A stretch of 64,000 nt of DNA from NCBI GenBank assembly GCA_030159235.1, contig BSBG01000001.1, positions 415,366 to 479,365 of the forward strand, in the 5' to 3' direction. Below, in pieces: positions 39,230 to 47,476 of the stretch. The notes beneath the pieces were generated by a model. That model was not told where the DNA came from, searched no databases, and saw nothing but the letters and a program-made list of their open reading frames with translations. Within the stretch, counting starts at the first letter, position 1; each line of letters opens with the position of its first letter. The stretch comes from Bacillus safensis (GTDB taxonomy: Bacteria; Bacillota; Bacilli; Bacillales; Bacillaceae). The position numbers and the translations under genes are program-made.

Positions 39230-41299
39230 ATGGACACAATCATGAGTAATAAAAAAATCCGCATGACCGTGAAAACGATTCGAGCCTGTTTTTTTATCGG
39301 CTTGCTGGCTTTTCTATTTGCAGGCACTGTCTTTTTGACGATTCTATTAATAGCTAAATGGCAAGGTGCCCCTTCTGTTCAAGTTCCCCAATCCACGACG
39401 ATTTATGCAGCCGATGGATCAAAGCTTGGAGAATCAAACTTTGGAGAAAAGAGATATTGGGTGCCACTGAAGAACATGTCCCCTCATATCAGGCAGGCGG
39501 CTATAGCTGTTGAGGATAAAACCTTTTATGAGCATCATGGCTTTGATATAAAACGGATGGCAGGTGCTGCGGTCGCCGATATTCGCGCCATGGCAAAGGT
39601 ACAGGGTGCCAGTACAATCACCCAGCAATATGCACGAAATCTTTATTTAGATCACGATAAAACGTGGACACGGAAGTGGAATGAAGCCTTTTACACGATC
39701 CGTTTAGAGCAAAACTATACCAAAGATGAAATTTTAGAAGGATACTTGAACACCATTTATTATGGTCATGGAGCGTATGGCGTGGAAGCGGCTTCCCGTC
39801 TGTATTTCGGGAAAAAAGCGAAGAATTTAACCCTCGCTGAATCTGCCCTGCTTGCCGGTATCCCCAAGGGGCCTTCTCTCTATTCCCCTTATGTGAATGA
39901 GGAAAAAGCCGGTGCAAGAAAGAATATGATTCTGAGGCAAATGCAAGAGGATGGCATGATTACGAAAAAAGCAGCCGCTGACGCTGCGAAAGAAAAACTA
40001 TCTTATCGTCCTTTGCAGCAGAAGCAGCTAAAAGCAAAGCAAGCTCCCTATTTTTATGACGATGTGATTCGAGAGTTGAAACAAAGCTTAGGATTAACAG
40101 AGGAACAGATCGAAACCTATGGACTTCACATCCAAACAACGTTAAATCCAGAATTACAGAAAATCGCCGAGCAGACGTTAAAAAACACGATGAATGCCAA
40201 ATCAGATATCCAAGTCGGCTTTACTGCCATCCATCCCCAAACAGGGCATGTACTTGCCCTCATTGGGGGAAGAGATTATGAGAAAAGTCCATTCAATCGG
40301 GTGACACAAGCCAAAAGACAGCCCGGTTCAACCATGAAACCTCTTCTCTATTACATTGCCTTGCAAAATGGATTTACACCCGCAACCGTCATGCGCAGTG
40401 AGGAAACGGTATTTGAGCTGGATGATCAAGGAAACGGCGCTGCTTATTCGCCTAGCAATTATCACGGCTATTACGCCAATGACGGCATTACAATGCTTCA
40501 AGCCCTAGCACTGTCTGATAATATTTATGCAGTAAAAACCCATCTATTTTTAGGAATGGATCAGCTTGTACGTGCTGGCAAGACATTTGGAATCAACGAA
40601 AAACTAGATCAAGTGCCCTCTCTTGCACTGGGTACATCTCCTGTCAAACCAATTGAAATGACCAATGCTTACGCCATGCTAGTCAATGGAGGAAAACGCG
40701 TCAAACCAACCTTTATTACGAAAGTAACCGATGCAAAAGGCAACGTGCTTTTTGAAGAGAAACAAAAACGAGAGCAAGTCCTAGATGAAAAAGCAGCTTT
40801 TGTCACCACCGACATGATGTCAGGCATGTTTAATGAACAATTAAACGGCTATACAAGTGTCACTGGCCGCACCATTATGAAGGATCTTACGCGAACATAT
40901 GGAGGAAAGTCGGGGACAACAGGAGCCGACAGCTGGATGATCGGCTTCTCTCCTCAGCTCGTCACAGGTGTATGGACGGGCTATGATAAAGGGCGCACCA
41001 TTGACTCGGTTGAAGAAACCGCCTACGCGAAAAAACTATGGGCTTCCTTTATGGAATCAGCCCTCTCGAAGCAGCCAGCCTCCTCCTTCATGCCGCCAGA
41101 CGGTGTAAAAGGTGTATATATCAATCCAAAAACCGGCGATCTAGCAGGTCCTGGATGTGAATCAAAGGTATTCACCTATTTTATAGAAGGAACGGAGCCT
41201 ACAGGTGTCTGCTATGGTGCTGAAGACAGAGCCTCTGAGCAGGACCCGGTTCAAGATCAACAGCCAAAGAAATGGTGGGAAAAGTGGCTGAAACGTTAA
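39230..41299 (+). CDS. pbpG: Class A penicillin-binding protein PbpG (PBP2d)
   Basis: Bifunctional peptidoglycan glycosyltransferase and transpeptidase. In B. subtilis it acts with PbpF in the forespore at germ-cell-wall synthesis. The start ATG 39230 (MDTIMSNKK) lies 8 nt behind GGGGG, giving 689 residues. After one transmembrane anchor, the GT51 domain has the catalytic Glu in AVEDKTFYEHHG and QGASTITQQYARN. The transpeptidase has SxxK in QPGSTMKPLL, SDN in ALSDNIYAV and KSGT in YGGKSGTTG. It is divergent from speE. Confidence 0.94.
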   Translation: MDTIMSNKKIRMTVKTIRACFFIGLLAFLFAGTVFLTILLIAKWQGAPSVQVPQSTTIYAADGSKLGESNFGEKRYWVPLKNMSPHIRQAAIAVEDKTFYEHHGFDIKRMAGAAVADIRAMAKVQGASTITQQYARNLYLDHDKTWTRKWNEAFYTIRLEQNYTKDEILEGYLNTIYYGHGAYGVEAASRLYFGKKAKNLTLAESALLAGIPKGPSLYSPYVNEEKAGARKNMILRQMQEDGMITKKAAADAAKEKLSYRPLQQKQLKAKQAPYFYDDVIRELKQSLGLTEEQIETYGLHIQTTLNPELQKIAEQTLKNTMNAKSDIQVGFTAIHPQTGHVLALIGGRDYEKSPFNRVTQAKRQPGSTMKPLLYYIALQNGFTPATVMRSEETVFELDDQGNGAAYSPSNYHGYYANDGITMLQALALSDNIYAVKTHLFLGMDQLVRAGKTFGINEKLDQVPSLALGTSPVKPIEMTNAYAMLVNGGKRVKPTFITKVTDAKGNVLFEEKQKREQVLDEKAAFVTTDMMSGMFNEQLNGYTSVTGRTIMKDLTRTYGGKSGTTGADSWMIGFSPQLVTGVWTGYDKGRTIDSVEETAYAKKLWASFMESALSKQPASSFMPPDGVKGVYINPKTGDLAGPGCESKVFTYFIEGTEPTGVCYGAEDRASEQDPVQDQQPKKWWEKWLKR

Positions 41300-41315
41300 A
41301 AAGGACATGAAAAAC

Positions 41316-41335
41316 CCCGAGATTTGCATCTCGGG
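41316..41335. terminator. Hairpin between pbpG and ywhD
   Basis: Arms CCCGAGAT (41316-41323) and ATCTCGGG (41328-41335), loop 4 nt, inside a looser outer GGACATG/CATGTCC repeat at 41303 and 41341. Few T follow on the plus strand, but A4 on the other side gives a T run for the opposite strand. Confidence 0.6.
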
Positions 41336-41423
41336 ATTCTCCATGTCCTAGCTTTAACACTAGTTTACTCAAAAAACGGATGGATTTGGTAGAAACCTGC
41401 CATTCTTCATAAAAATTTCACAA

Positions 41424-41942
41424 TTATTCAGGGACAGCCAAACCTTCTTTTAATTCATCTGTGGATGCTTCCCATAGCGCTTCATTGTGACCCTTCAAGA
41501 AATCAGCAAGCACCTTTTTCGATACGTCATCCATATGACTGACAACGATTTTTCGCTTCATTGATTTATCCATAAGATTCACATGCTCAGGGAGTGACTT
41601 ATACCCGCGGCGAATCGAACGGTCAACGGTCATTTCACATGCCGTCACACCAGCATAATAAGGACCTTCTTCTCTGCGGTCAATCGTCACCCATACAAGC
41701 CAATACGGCTTTCCGTTCGGCACCTCTTCTTTTGTTTTCAAAAATTTAATTCCTTTTTCGACGGCACTTCTTGCATGCATCGCACCAATATCAATGACAG
41801 CTTCCTTTTCCTCTACATCAATGATGACTGGCGAGATATTATCAAGGCTAAGTGCACCTGCCCCAAAGCCTCCATGTCCGTCGGTTGCATCTGTTTTTTT
41901 AATGATGTTAAAACCAATTGGTTTCTTCTTTTTACCTTCCAT
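41424..41942 (-). CDS. ywhD: YwhD family protein
   Basis: A 172-residue cytoplasmic protein of the Bacillus YwhD family. It begins MEGKKKKPIGFNIIKKTDATDGHGGFGAGALSLDN and contains PYWLVWVTIDRREEGPYYAGVTACEM. Function is unknown. It is 12 bp downstream of ywhC on the same strand, in the same order as in B. subtilis, and should share its transcript. Confidence 0.9.
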   Translation of the reverse strand: MEGKKKKPIGFNIIKKTDATDGHGGFGAGALSLDNISPVIIDVEEKEAVIDIGAMHARSAVEKGIKFLKTKEEVPNGKPYWLVWVTIDRREEGPYYAGVTACEMTVDRSIRRGYKSLPEHVNLMDKSMKRKIVVSHMDDVSKKVLADFLKGHNEALWEASTDELKEGLAVPE

Positions 41943-41954
41943 TCATTAAACCTC

Positions 41955-42617
41955 CTAAAGCAGCGGCTTCAAAATAAGATTAAACCAGTGTATGATTTGA
42001 TCACGCATTCCGATCAATGGACCAAAAACAAACTGTCCTAGCGGCGTGATGACGAATATGAGAAAAATGATGATCCCATATTGTTCAAACTGCGTCATTT
42101 TCGCCCGGATACCAGGGCTGACGACGTCCTCAATAATTCGATACCCATCCAGTGGCGGAAGCGGCAATAAGTTAAATAGGAACAAGATGACGTTTAAGTT
42201 AATAAAGATTTGGAAGAAATAATCGACTCCCGGCTCAAAGCGCATGATCCACTCCCCGCCAAACTTCTGAAGAAGCACATACACCAAAAAGCCCAAAAAC
42301 GCCAGCACTAAGTTACTTAAAGGCCCAGCAATGGAGACACAAATCCCTGCTAAGCGTGGGTTTTTAAAGTGGTAACGATTCACCGGTACAGGTCTCGCCC
42401 AGCCAAACCCTGCCACAAAGATCAAAATCGTCCCGAATATATCCAAATGCTTCAGTGGATTTAACGTGAGTCTCCCTTGATTCTTAGCCGTCGGGTCTCC
42501 GAAACGGTACGCAACATATGCATGCGCCAGCTCGTGCATCGTAAATGCGACAACAAGCGTAATAGCGACATATGGAATAAGTTCTAATGGATAAACAAGA
42601 AATTGGTTCAAAGGCAT
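41955..42617 (-). CDS. ywhC: Site-2 protease-type membrane metallopeptidase YwhC (M50)
   Basis: A 220-residue intramembrane zinc peptidase of family M50. The active site HELAH lies in the first conserved helix (VVAFTMHELAHAYVAYRFGD), and the third zinc ligand is the Asp of LLPLPPLDGYRI. Six or so hydrophobic helices, no PDZ domain. The start MPLNQFLVYPLEL (42617) with a GAGGG site is preferred over a longer reading to 42641. Substrate unknown. Confidence 0.88.
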   Translation of the reverse strand: MPLNQFLVYPLELIPYVAITLVVAFTMHELAHAYVAYRFGDPTAKNQGRLTLNPLKHLDIFGTILIFVAGFGWARPVPVNRYHFKNPRLAGICVSIAGPLSNLVLAFLGFLVYVLLQKFGGEWIMRFEPGVDYFFQIFINLNVILFLFNLLPLPPLDGYRIIEDVVSPGIRAKMTQFEQYGIIIFLIFVITPLGQFVFGPLIGMRDQIIHWFNLILKPLL

Positions 42618-42724
42618 GAATCCCTCTTTCTTTCTATACAATGATTTACTTCATTCAGTATACTATAAGAAGTCCCTTAAACTAAAGGGAAGCGTAGCAT
42701 GAAAGGAAAAAGGAGGTTATTACA

Positions 42725-42910
42725 TTGCCGATTATCACCGTTCAAATGCTTGAAGGAAGAACAGACGAGCAGAAAAGAGCGCTAGTGGAGAAAGTCACTG
42801 ATGCCGTTGTTGAAACAACAGGCGCAGGTGCAGAAAAAGTCTCTGTCATTATTGAAGAAATGAAAAAAGAACACTATGCCGTAGCAGGAAAACGAATGAG
42901 CGACCTGTAA
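42725..42910 (+). CDS. ywhB: 4-oxalocrotonate tautomerase-family protein YwhB
   Basis: A 61-residue enzyme of the tautomerase superfamily, started at TTG 42725 behind AAAGGAGG. After removal of Met the catalytic N-terminal proline is exposed (PIITVQMLEGRTDEQKRALVEKVT). Arginines around residues 11 and 39 positions of classical 4-OT are only partly kept. B. subtilis YwhB has weak tautomerase and dehalogenase side activities; the natural substrate is unknown. Confidence 0.92.
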   Translation: MPIITVQMLEGRTDEQKRALVEKVTDAVVETTGAGAEKVSVIIEEMKKEHYAVAGKRMSDL

Positions 42911-42960
42911 GCATATATAAAAGACGCCTCTTTTTCTAAAGGAGCGTCTTTTATATATGC
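42911..42960. terminator. Long-arm terminator between ywhB and the bacteriocin island
   Basis: Perfect 17-bp arms, GCATATATAAAAGACGC (42911-42927) and its complement at 42944-42960, with a 16-nt loop and T run. It marks the left boundary of the AT-rich island. Confidence 0.88.
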
Positions 42961-43092
42961 TTTCTAAATGACTTCAAATAAAATTAGAGTTTTATCCAGT
43001 AATTAACCTCTCTTTATATAAACTCAATCTGTTTTAGATAGAATAGATCATGATTAAATTCATATTCACGAAAAGATGTGATAGGCTACAAA

Positions 43093-43254
43093 TTATTTTC
43101 TTGGTCCAATTATTTTCAAAACGCTTGTTGTAGCCAAAGTCGAACAAAAAATAATAATTAACTTGCCTACAACAATTTGATGACTTCCTGTAGATACAAC
43201 AACTATTATAACAGCGATTGATATCATTAATAATAAGATAAATAATTTCTTCAT
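43093..43254 (-). CDS. Small hydrophobic protein, probable circular-bacteriocin immunity (As-48D1-like)
   Basis: A 53-residue protein, MKKLFILLLMISIAVIIVVV at the start and LKIIGPRK at the end, with two hydrophobic helices and a few basic residues. Its ribosome site AGGGG lies 7 nt before ATG 43254, 15 bp downstream of the ABC ATPase gene. In the enterocin AS-48 cluster the gene after the ATPase (as-48D1) encodes a membrane peptide of similar size that gives immunity. The call rests on position, size and hydrophobicity, not on sequence identity. Confidence 0.72.
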   Translation of the reverse strand: MKKLFILLLMISIAVIIVVVSTGSHQIVVGKLIIIFCSTLATTSVLKIIGPRK

Positions 43255-43269
43255 TTTTATTACCCCTAT

Positions 43270-43923
43270 TTAGACAATGTTAATAAGTCTATTATCTTGG
43301 ATTAGATATACTTTATCCGCTAAATTTTCTTTCAATTGTTCAGAATGAGTGACTATAATAACAGATTTTGCATTTTCTTCTTTATATTTTTTGACAAGAT
43401 CAATAATTATTCTTTGTGAATGAACATCCCAAGACATAAATGGCTCATCCAACAAAAGAACATCTGGCTTTCTTGAAATACTTCCAATAAAAAAAAGTTT
43501 ATCTTTCATTCCCTCAGAATAATGTTCGACTCTAGTATATAAATGTTGGTTCATCTCTAATTTTTCAGAATAAAAACTAACATTTTCCCAGTATTGTTTT
43601 TTAGGTATACCCCAAAGATTTCTAATTAACTCCAAATTTTCCTCACCTGTAAGAATATCATACAATAAATGTTTACTTGGAACATAAGCAATATTCTTTT
43701 TATATTCATTCCAATTTTCAACTGGATAATCCTTGAAGTTAAGCTCCCCTTGAAATTCAACAATACCTGCAATTACCTTTAATAAAGTAGATTTACCGGC
43801 TCCATTTGAACCTAAAATACAAATTATATCATGCGCATAAAGATTTAGATTTAAGTCTTCTAATATTGGTTTACCTTTATTGTAGTAAAAACTAACATCT
43901 TTTAAACTTAACAATTTAGACAT
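43270..43923 (-). CDS. ABC transporter ATPase of the circular bacteriocin cluster (As-48D-like)
   Basis: A 217-residue cytoplasmic ATP-binding subunit. Walker A is LGSNGAGKST, the signature is the degenerate YSEGMKDK, Walker B is VLLLDEPF and the switch His is in VIIVTHSEQ. It should power export of, or resistance to, the bacteriocin together with the adjacent membrane proteins. Its start overlaps the upstream gene by 8 bp. The neighbouring order matches as-48C1-D-D1. Confidence 0.88.
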   Translation of the reverse strand: MSKLLSLKDVSFYYNKGKPILEDLNLNLYAHDIICILGSNGAGKSTLLKVIAGIVEFQGELNFKDYPVENWNEYKKNIAYVPSKHLLYDILTGEENLELIRNLWGIPKKQYWENVSFYSEKLEMNQHLYTRVEHYSEGMKDKLFFIGSISRKPDVLLLDEPFMSWDVHSQRIIIDLVKKYKEENAKSVIIVTHSEQLKENLADKVYLIQDNRLINIV

Positions 43924-44467
43924 TAACTAAGAACCCACCTCCAAAAGAAATAAGATTAAAGAGGAAGAGTACAATACAAAAATTTAAGCTTGCTTTCTTA
44001 GAATAACCAACAAAATTAACTAATCCTAAAAACATAATTCGAGAGGCCCAAACAACTGTTATAAAAGTTATAAGAAATACTATCACCATCACAATAGAAT
44101 TTTCAAACATAAATATTAAATTTATACCAACAGAGTTACTAAAGAAAATCAAAGTGTTATATGTCAAAATCACAACAAAAAAACGACTTATTTTTAACGT
44201 AGGATGAAAAAAAATCATGACTAATAAATAAAGCAAAGAAATAATGAAATTGATAATTAGGTAAAAAGGGGTGAAAATAAAAGCAATAAAGGCATATAGT
44301 GCAAAGAAGTTATAACTTTCACTACTAGGGAGAATTTGCACTATAATACAAGTGACAAAAAACATATTTAATAGAATGATTATAAAATTCTGCAACAAAA
44401 TTGATCTACTGGTTACTCTTTTTAAATTTAACGTTAAATATTTCTGAGGTTTAAAAACAAGTTGCAT
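43916..44467 (-). CDS. Membrane protein of the circular bacteriocin cluster (As-48C1-like)
   Basis: A 183-residue very hydrophobic protein with about five helices, starting MQLVFKPQKYLTLNLKRVTSR behind AGGAGG. It overlaps the ATPase gene, so the two are probably translated together and form a transporter. I recognise it by place only: C1 in as-48 lies between the SpoIIM-type gene and the ATPase and has the same size. Confidence 0.75.
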   Translation of the reverse strand: MQLVFKPQKYLTLNLKRVTSRSILLQNFIIILLNMFFVTCIIVQILPSSESYNFFALYAFIAFIFTPFYLIINFIISLLYLLVMIFFHPTLKISRFFVVILTYNTLIFFSNSVGINLIFMFENSIVMVIVFLITFITVVWASRIMFLGLVNFVGYSKKASLNFCIVLFLFNLISFGGGFLVNV

Positions 44468-44515
44468 CTTTGCCTCCTACTATATTAAAAAATGAATGAT
44501 ATAAATCAATTATAT

Positions 44516-45037
44516 TCAAACCCTACTCACAAAGTCTTCAATAATTGCCCCGAAAAATAAAGCTGCGATTGCAATGACAAGGATTATTAAGCCATCTATA
44601 AACATTGTCAAATAATTAATTTTACAAATTTCCCTTTTCAAAAATTTTAAAAATATCACTCCTGTAAAAGTTCCAAGAACTGAAAAGGATAACAAACCAA
44701 ACATCTCAATAAAGAAATGTGGCAACAATCCCGTAATTAAAGATTCTATATTTCCATTGACAATCAAACTATCTATTGTATTACCAACTATATAGCCATT
44801 CATTAACATTACAAATATAGGAATTGAACCACCTGTACAAAGTCCACCAATTAGACAAAGCAAACCAACATCTATATTATTACGGAATATACTTGCATAA
44901 AAAACACTTTCGGGATTAGCTTGTCCTATATCATCTTCCCGAAACAATAAACCAATAAAAACACCAACGACAAAAACTATCATGAAAAAAGAATAAACAT
45001 TCTTCCATCTCTTTAACACATTAATCAAACCAGTCAA
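44516..45037 (-). CDS. SpoIIM/DUF95 membrane protein of the circular bacteriocin cluster (As-48C-like)
   Basis: A 173-residue membrane protein with five or so helices, of the stage II sporulation protein M (DUF95) type: NNIDVGLLCLIGGLCTGGSIPIFVMLMNGYIVG and GLLPHFFIEMFGLLSFSVLG are the conserved core. DUF95 proteins are a constant part of circular-bacteriocin gene sets and help immunity or maturation. It starts at TTG 45037, overlapping the stop of the large membrane protein gene (TTGA), behind AGAGGT. Confidence 0.85.
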   Translation of the reverse strand: MTGLINVLKRWKNVYSFFMIVFVVGVFIGLLFREDDIGQANPESVFYASIFRNNIDVGLLCLIGGLCTGGSIPIFVMLMNGYIVGNTIDSLIVNGNIESLITGLLPHFFIEMFGLLSFSVLGTFTGVIFLKFLKREICKINYLTMFIDGLIILVIAIAALFFGAIIEDFVSRV

Positions 45038-46773
45038 AATTTACCTCTTTCTAACTTTCCGATACCCTTTTTAACAATTTTTTTTGATATGAATTTAAAA
45101 ACAACTATAGTTAGCATAAAATAAATAAAATAGTACAATTCAATATTATTAATCCATTTATATATAGGTATAAATATATTAATAAAACTAAATATTAACA
45201 ATGGAACAACTATAAAATTCCTTGGTAGACTTTGAGCTTTAATATGTAATTCCTTTTCATCATAAGTACTTCCAACTTCCTGTATATCATCAAAAGAAAA
45301 TTTAGAAAAGAACGGAGCCATATACAATTGAATTAATGGTGATATTTTATAAACAGAAAGCAACAAAATAATGATTTGTAGAAAAGATAATAAGTTCAAC
45401 TCTTTTACTGAATTTATAATAATTAAAGATATGATCATATTTATAATAAAAGGTATAAATAAAATTACTTCTAATAACTTTATTTTTGCTTCAAACAACC
45501 CCATTACCCCATTTGGAGATGTTTTTAGTAAATCAATACTTTTCCCTTCAGAGCCTAAAAAGAATACTTGAGGATACTCATAGGAAACTTCAAAGCAATG
45601 AATAATCATTGATAAAACATTAAAGAGAATTAGCATCGCCATTATTAATGAACTGTCATCAGTATTTTTTACTATTCCTATTAAAATACCACAATAAAAA
45701 AAACTTTCTAATGAATAGATTACAATAGAAAAGACTCCTGGCGATACGATCCATCGTTTTCTTTCTAAATTAATAAGTTCTTTTTTAAACAGAAATGATT
45801 TATTGGATCTGAAGACTTTGCTTACTAGATTAGTATAAATTGTAAACCAATCAAAGAAATCCTGTTTAGATTTTATTCGATCACTTTTGTTATAATTAGG
45901 ATATAAATTGGATGTAATAAAGATAATGCACATAGATAAAGCTAATAAAGCTAATAGTAAGAATGGTAAGTTAATAGAATATGTAATCCCACCATAAATT
46001 CCTTCAATTATCATTTTTAAATTAATAAAATCCCCACTAAATTCTTGAATGAATATGTCTTTTACACTTAACCAATATGAATCTTCTAATAATTGTTCTA
46101 TGTTTTCAAATGGTTCTCTTAAGGCTAATATTATTTTTGCAAATTGATGACTTATCATGAATCCAAATGACATTAACCCGCAAGAGAAAATCATATATAT
46201 GACAAATCTAAACAAACCGATTTTATTTTTAATTTTATATATTTGATATTTCCCCATTAAACGATTCGAGATTATAAATAATAAGAAAATGATTAAAATA
46301 AGGTTGGAAACTAGTAATAAAAATAAACCAAAAGGTATTTTCAAAATAAAAAAAAGACATACAAATAAAGTTATTATAATATTCCAAGATTGTGTAACAA
46401 ACCATAACAGTTCTTCAATTAGTAGTAAAACATATATTTGGCGATGATTTAGGGGTGAAGTACTTAATAAATCCTGATATATTGAAAAATGTGTTCTTCT
46501 ATAGGTTAGAATTCCATTAATTATTGCTAAAAAAAATAACAAGATAAATATACTTAATAAAAGAATTTCATTCCATCTTTCAACAAAACTATAGTATTTA
46601 TCATATAAAAAAAAGGCTAAAATGGTCGAAAAAATAGTCGAAATTATCATTCTAAAGATTGCAACATTCTTAATTCTTTTTAAAAAAGGAATAACCCTTA
46701 CAAAAAATGAATAATCTTTTTCAGCACGCATAATTAAATGGATTTTTACAATGTTAATATATCGTGTTATCAC
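45034..46773 (-). CDS. Large membrane protein of the circular bacteriocin cluster (As-48B-like)
   Basis: A 579-residue protein with roughly 12 hydrophobic helices and no known catalytic motif. It starts at GTG 46773, since the nearby ATG is followed directly by a stop and AGGAG lies 8 nt before the GTG. Size, topology and place directly after the bacteriocin gene match As-48B (about 565 residues), needed for production and thought to take part in leader removal, cyclisation or secretion. Very low GC and Ile/Phe-rich codons set it apart from the core genome. Confidence 0.82.
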   Translation of the reverse strand: MITRYINIVKIHLIMRAEKDYSFFVRVIPFLKRIKNVAIFRMIISTIFSTILAFFLYDKYYSFVERWNEILLLSIFILLFFLAIINGILTYRRTHFSIYQDLLSTSPLNHRQIYVLLLIEELLWFVTQSWNIIITLFVCLFFILKIPFGLFLLLVSNLILIIFLLFIISNRLMGKYQIYKIKNKIGLFRFVIYMIFSCGLMSFGFMISHQFAKIILALREPFENIEQLLEDSYWLSVKDIFIQEFSGDFINLKMIIEGIYGGITYSINLPFLLLALLALSMCIIFITSNLYPNYNKSDRIKSKQDFFDWFTIYTNLVSKVFRSNKSFLFKKELINLERKRWIVSPGVFSIVIYSLESFFYCGILIGIVKNTDDSSLIMAMLILFNVLSMIIHCFEVSYEYPQVFFLGSEGKSIDLLKTSPNGVMGLFEAKIKLLEVILFIPFIINMIISLIIINSVKELNLLSFLQIIILLLSVYKISPLIQLYMAPFFSKFSFDDIQEVGSTYDEKELHIKAQSLPRNFIVVPLLIFSFINIFIPIYKWINNIELYYFIYFMLTIVVFKFISKKIVKKGIGKLERGKF

Positions 46774-46807
46774 ATGAATAACTCCTAAGATAATATTGCT
46801 TATTGAT

Positions 46808-46847
46808 ATCCTTCTAATAAGAGGAGAAATCCTCTTATTAGAAGGAT
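46808..46847 (-). promoter_or_regulatory. Stem-loop between bacteriocin gene and next gene
   Basis: Perfect 18-bp inverted repeat, ATCCTTCTAATAAGAGGA (46808-46825) and its complement (46830-46847), with a 4-nt loop, 6 nt behind the bacteriocin stop. There is no T run after it on the minus strand, so it is more likely an mRNA-stabilising or partial-termination hairpin that lifts precursor output above the rest of the operon. Confidence 0.8.
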
Positions 46848-46853
46848 TCTACC

Positions 46854-47171
46854 TTACCAAGCAATAAATGCCTTTTTTCCTCTTTTTCTAAGCTCTTCTT
46901 TAAGATACAATGTAAGTGCTTGTCTACCTGCATTTGCAATTAGTCCTAATCCTCCGGTTAAAAAACCTGATAATATACCGATTATGACTGAAGCTGTTGC
47001 ACCCATTCCTAGGTACCAAGTAAGTGTACTTCCCACTGCTGACGGAATGCCAAACTCTTTAGTTAAATAAGCAATAGGTAAGTTACCCATCACAAAGAAG
47101 TATGCAAATAATAATGCAATACTTACTAAAAGTAATCCTGAGATTTTGAAAGCATTAACTCTAGCTGTCAT
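46854..47171 (-). CDS. Circular bacteriocin precursor, enterocin AS-48/pumilarin family
   Basis: A 105-residue precursor behind AAGGAAGGAG. The likely leader is residues 1-35, hydrophobic and ending NLPIAY; the AS-48 leader also has 35 residues and ends LPIAH. The core would be 70 residues, Leu36 to Trp105, as in AS-48: it starts LTKEFGIPSAVG, with KEFGIP at core positions 3-8 exactly as AS-48, and ends KKAFIAW. Head-to-tail joining would link Leu1 to Trp70. The core has 8 Lys/Arg and 3 Glu, net about +5, concentrated in positions 56-65. The middle (TLTWYLGMGATASVIIG) differs strongly from AS-48 and from the pumilarin sequence I recall. Confidence 0.92.
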   Translation of the reverse strand: MTARVNAFKISGLLLVSIALLFAYFFVMGNLPIAYLTKEFGIPSAVGSTLTWYLGMGATASVIIGILSGFLTGGLGLIANAGRQALTLYLKEELRKRGKKAFIAW

Positions 47172-47476
47172 TTCCCCACTCCTTCCTTTTATTTATATTT
47201 TGAAACATAATAAGATTTAATCATAGTTTACTTGAAAAAACAATAAAAATTAACTTTTTTGTATAAAATAACCATTTATTTATGTGGTTATTTTATATAA
47301 ATCGTTGTATAACTTTTACATTTCTAGAAGACTTCTTTATTTTTTAATTTCTATTAACTACGGAGACAAAGGGCCAGAATAAACAACTTTCTAACCCTTT
47401 GTGAATTATAAAAAAACAATTATTTTCTTCAATCAGTTTATTTAATTCCTGTGAGTCACTCTTTTTAATTTTTGAC
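47172..47476. other. Regulatory gap upstream of the bacteriocin operon
   Basis: About 300 bp, very AT-rich, no gene. It has a perfect 13-bp inverted repeat TATAAAATAACCA/TGGTTATTTTATA (47262-47274 and 47285-47297) and a second repeat ACAAAGGG/CCCTTTGT (47366-47373 and 47395-47402). A -10-like TATGAT on the minus strand lies at 47220-47225. The repeat at 47262 may be an operator or an upstream terminator. Confidence 0.55.

Noticed and set aside
42911..42960. Insertion-sequence end or attachment site at the island border
   Set aside because: The long inverted repeat has terminator features (GC stem base, T run, directly after ywhB), and I find no matching repeat at the other island border and no transposase or integrase.
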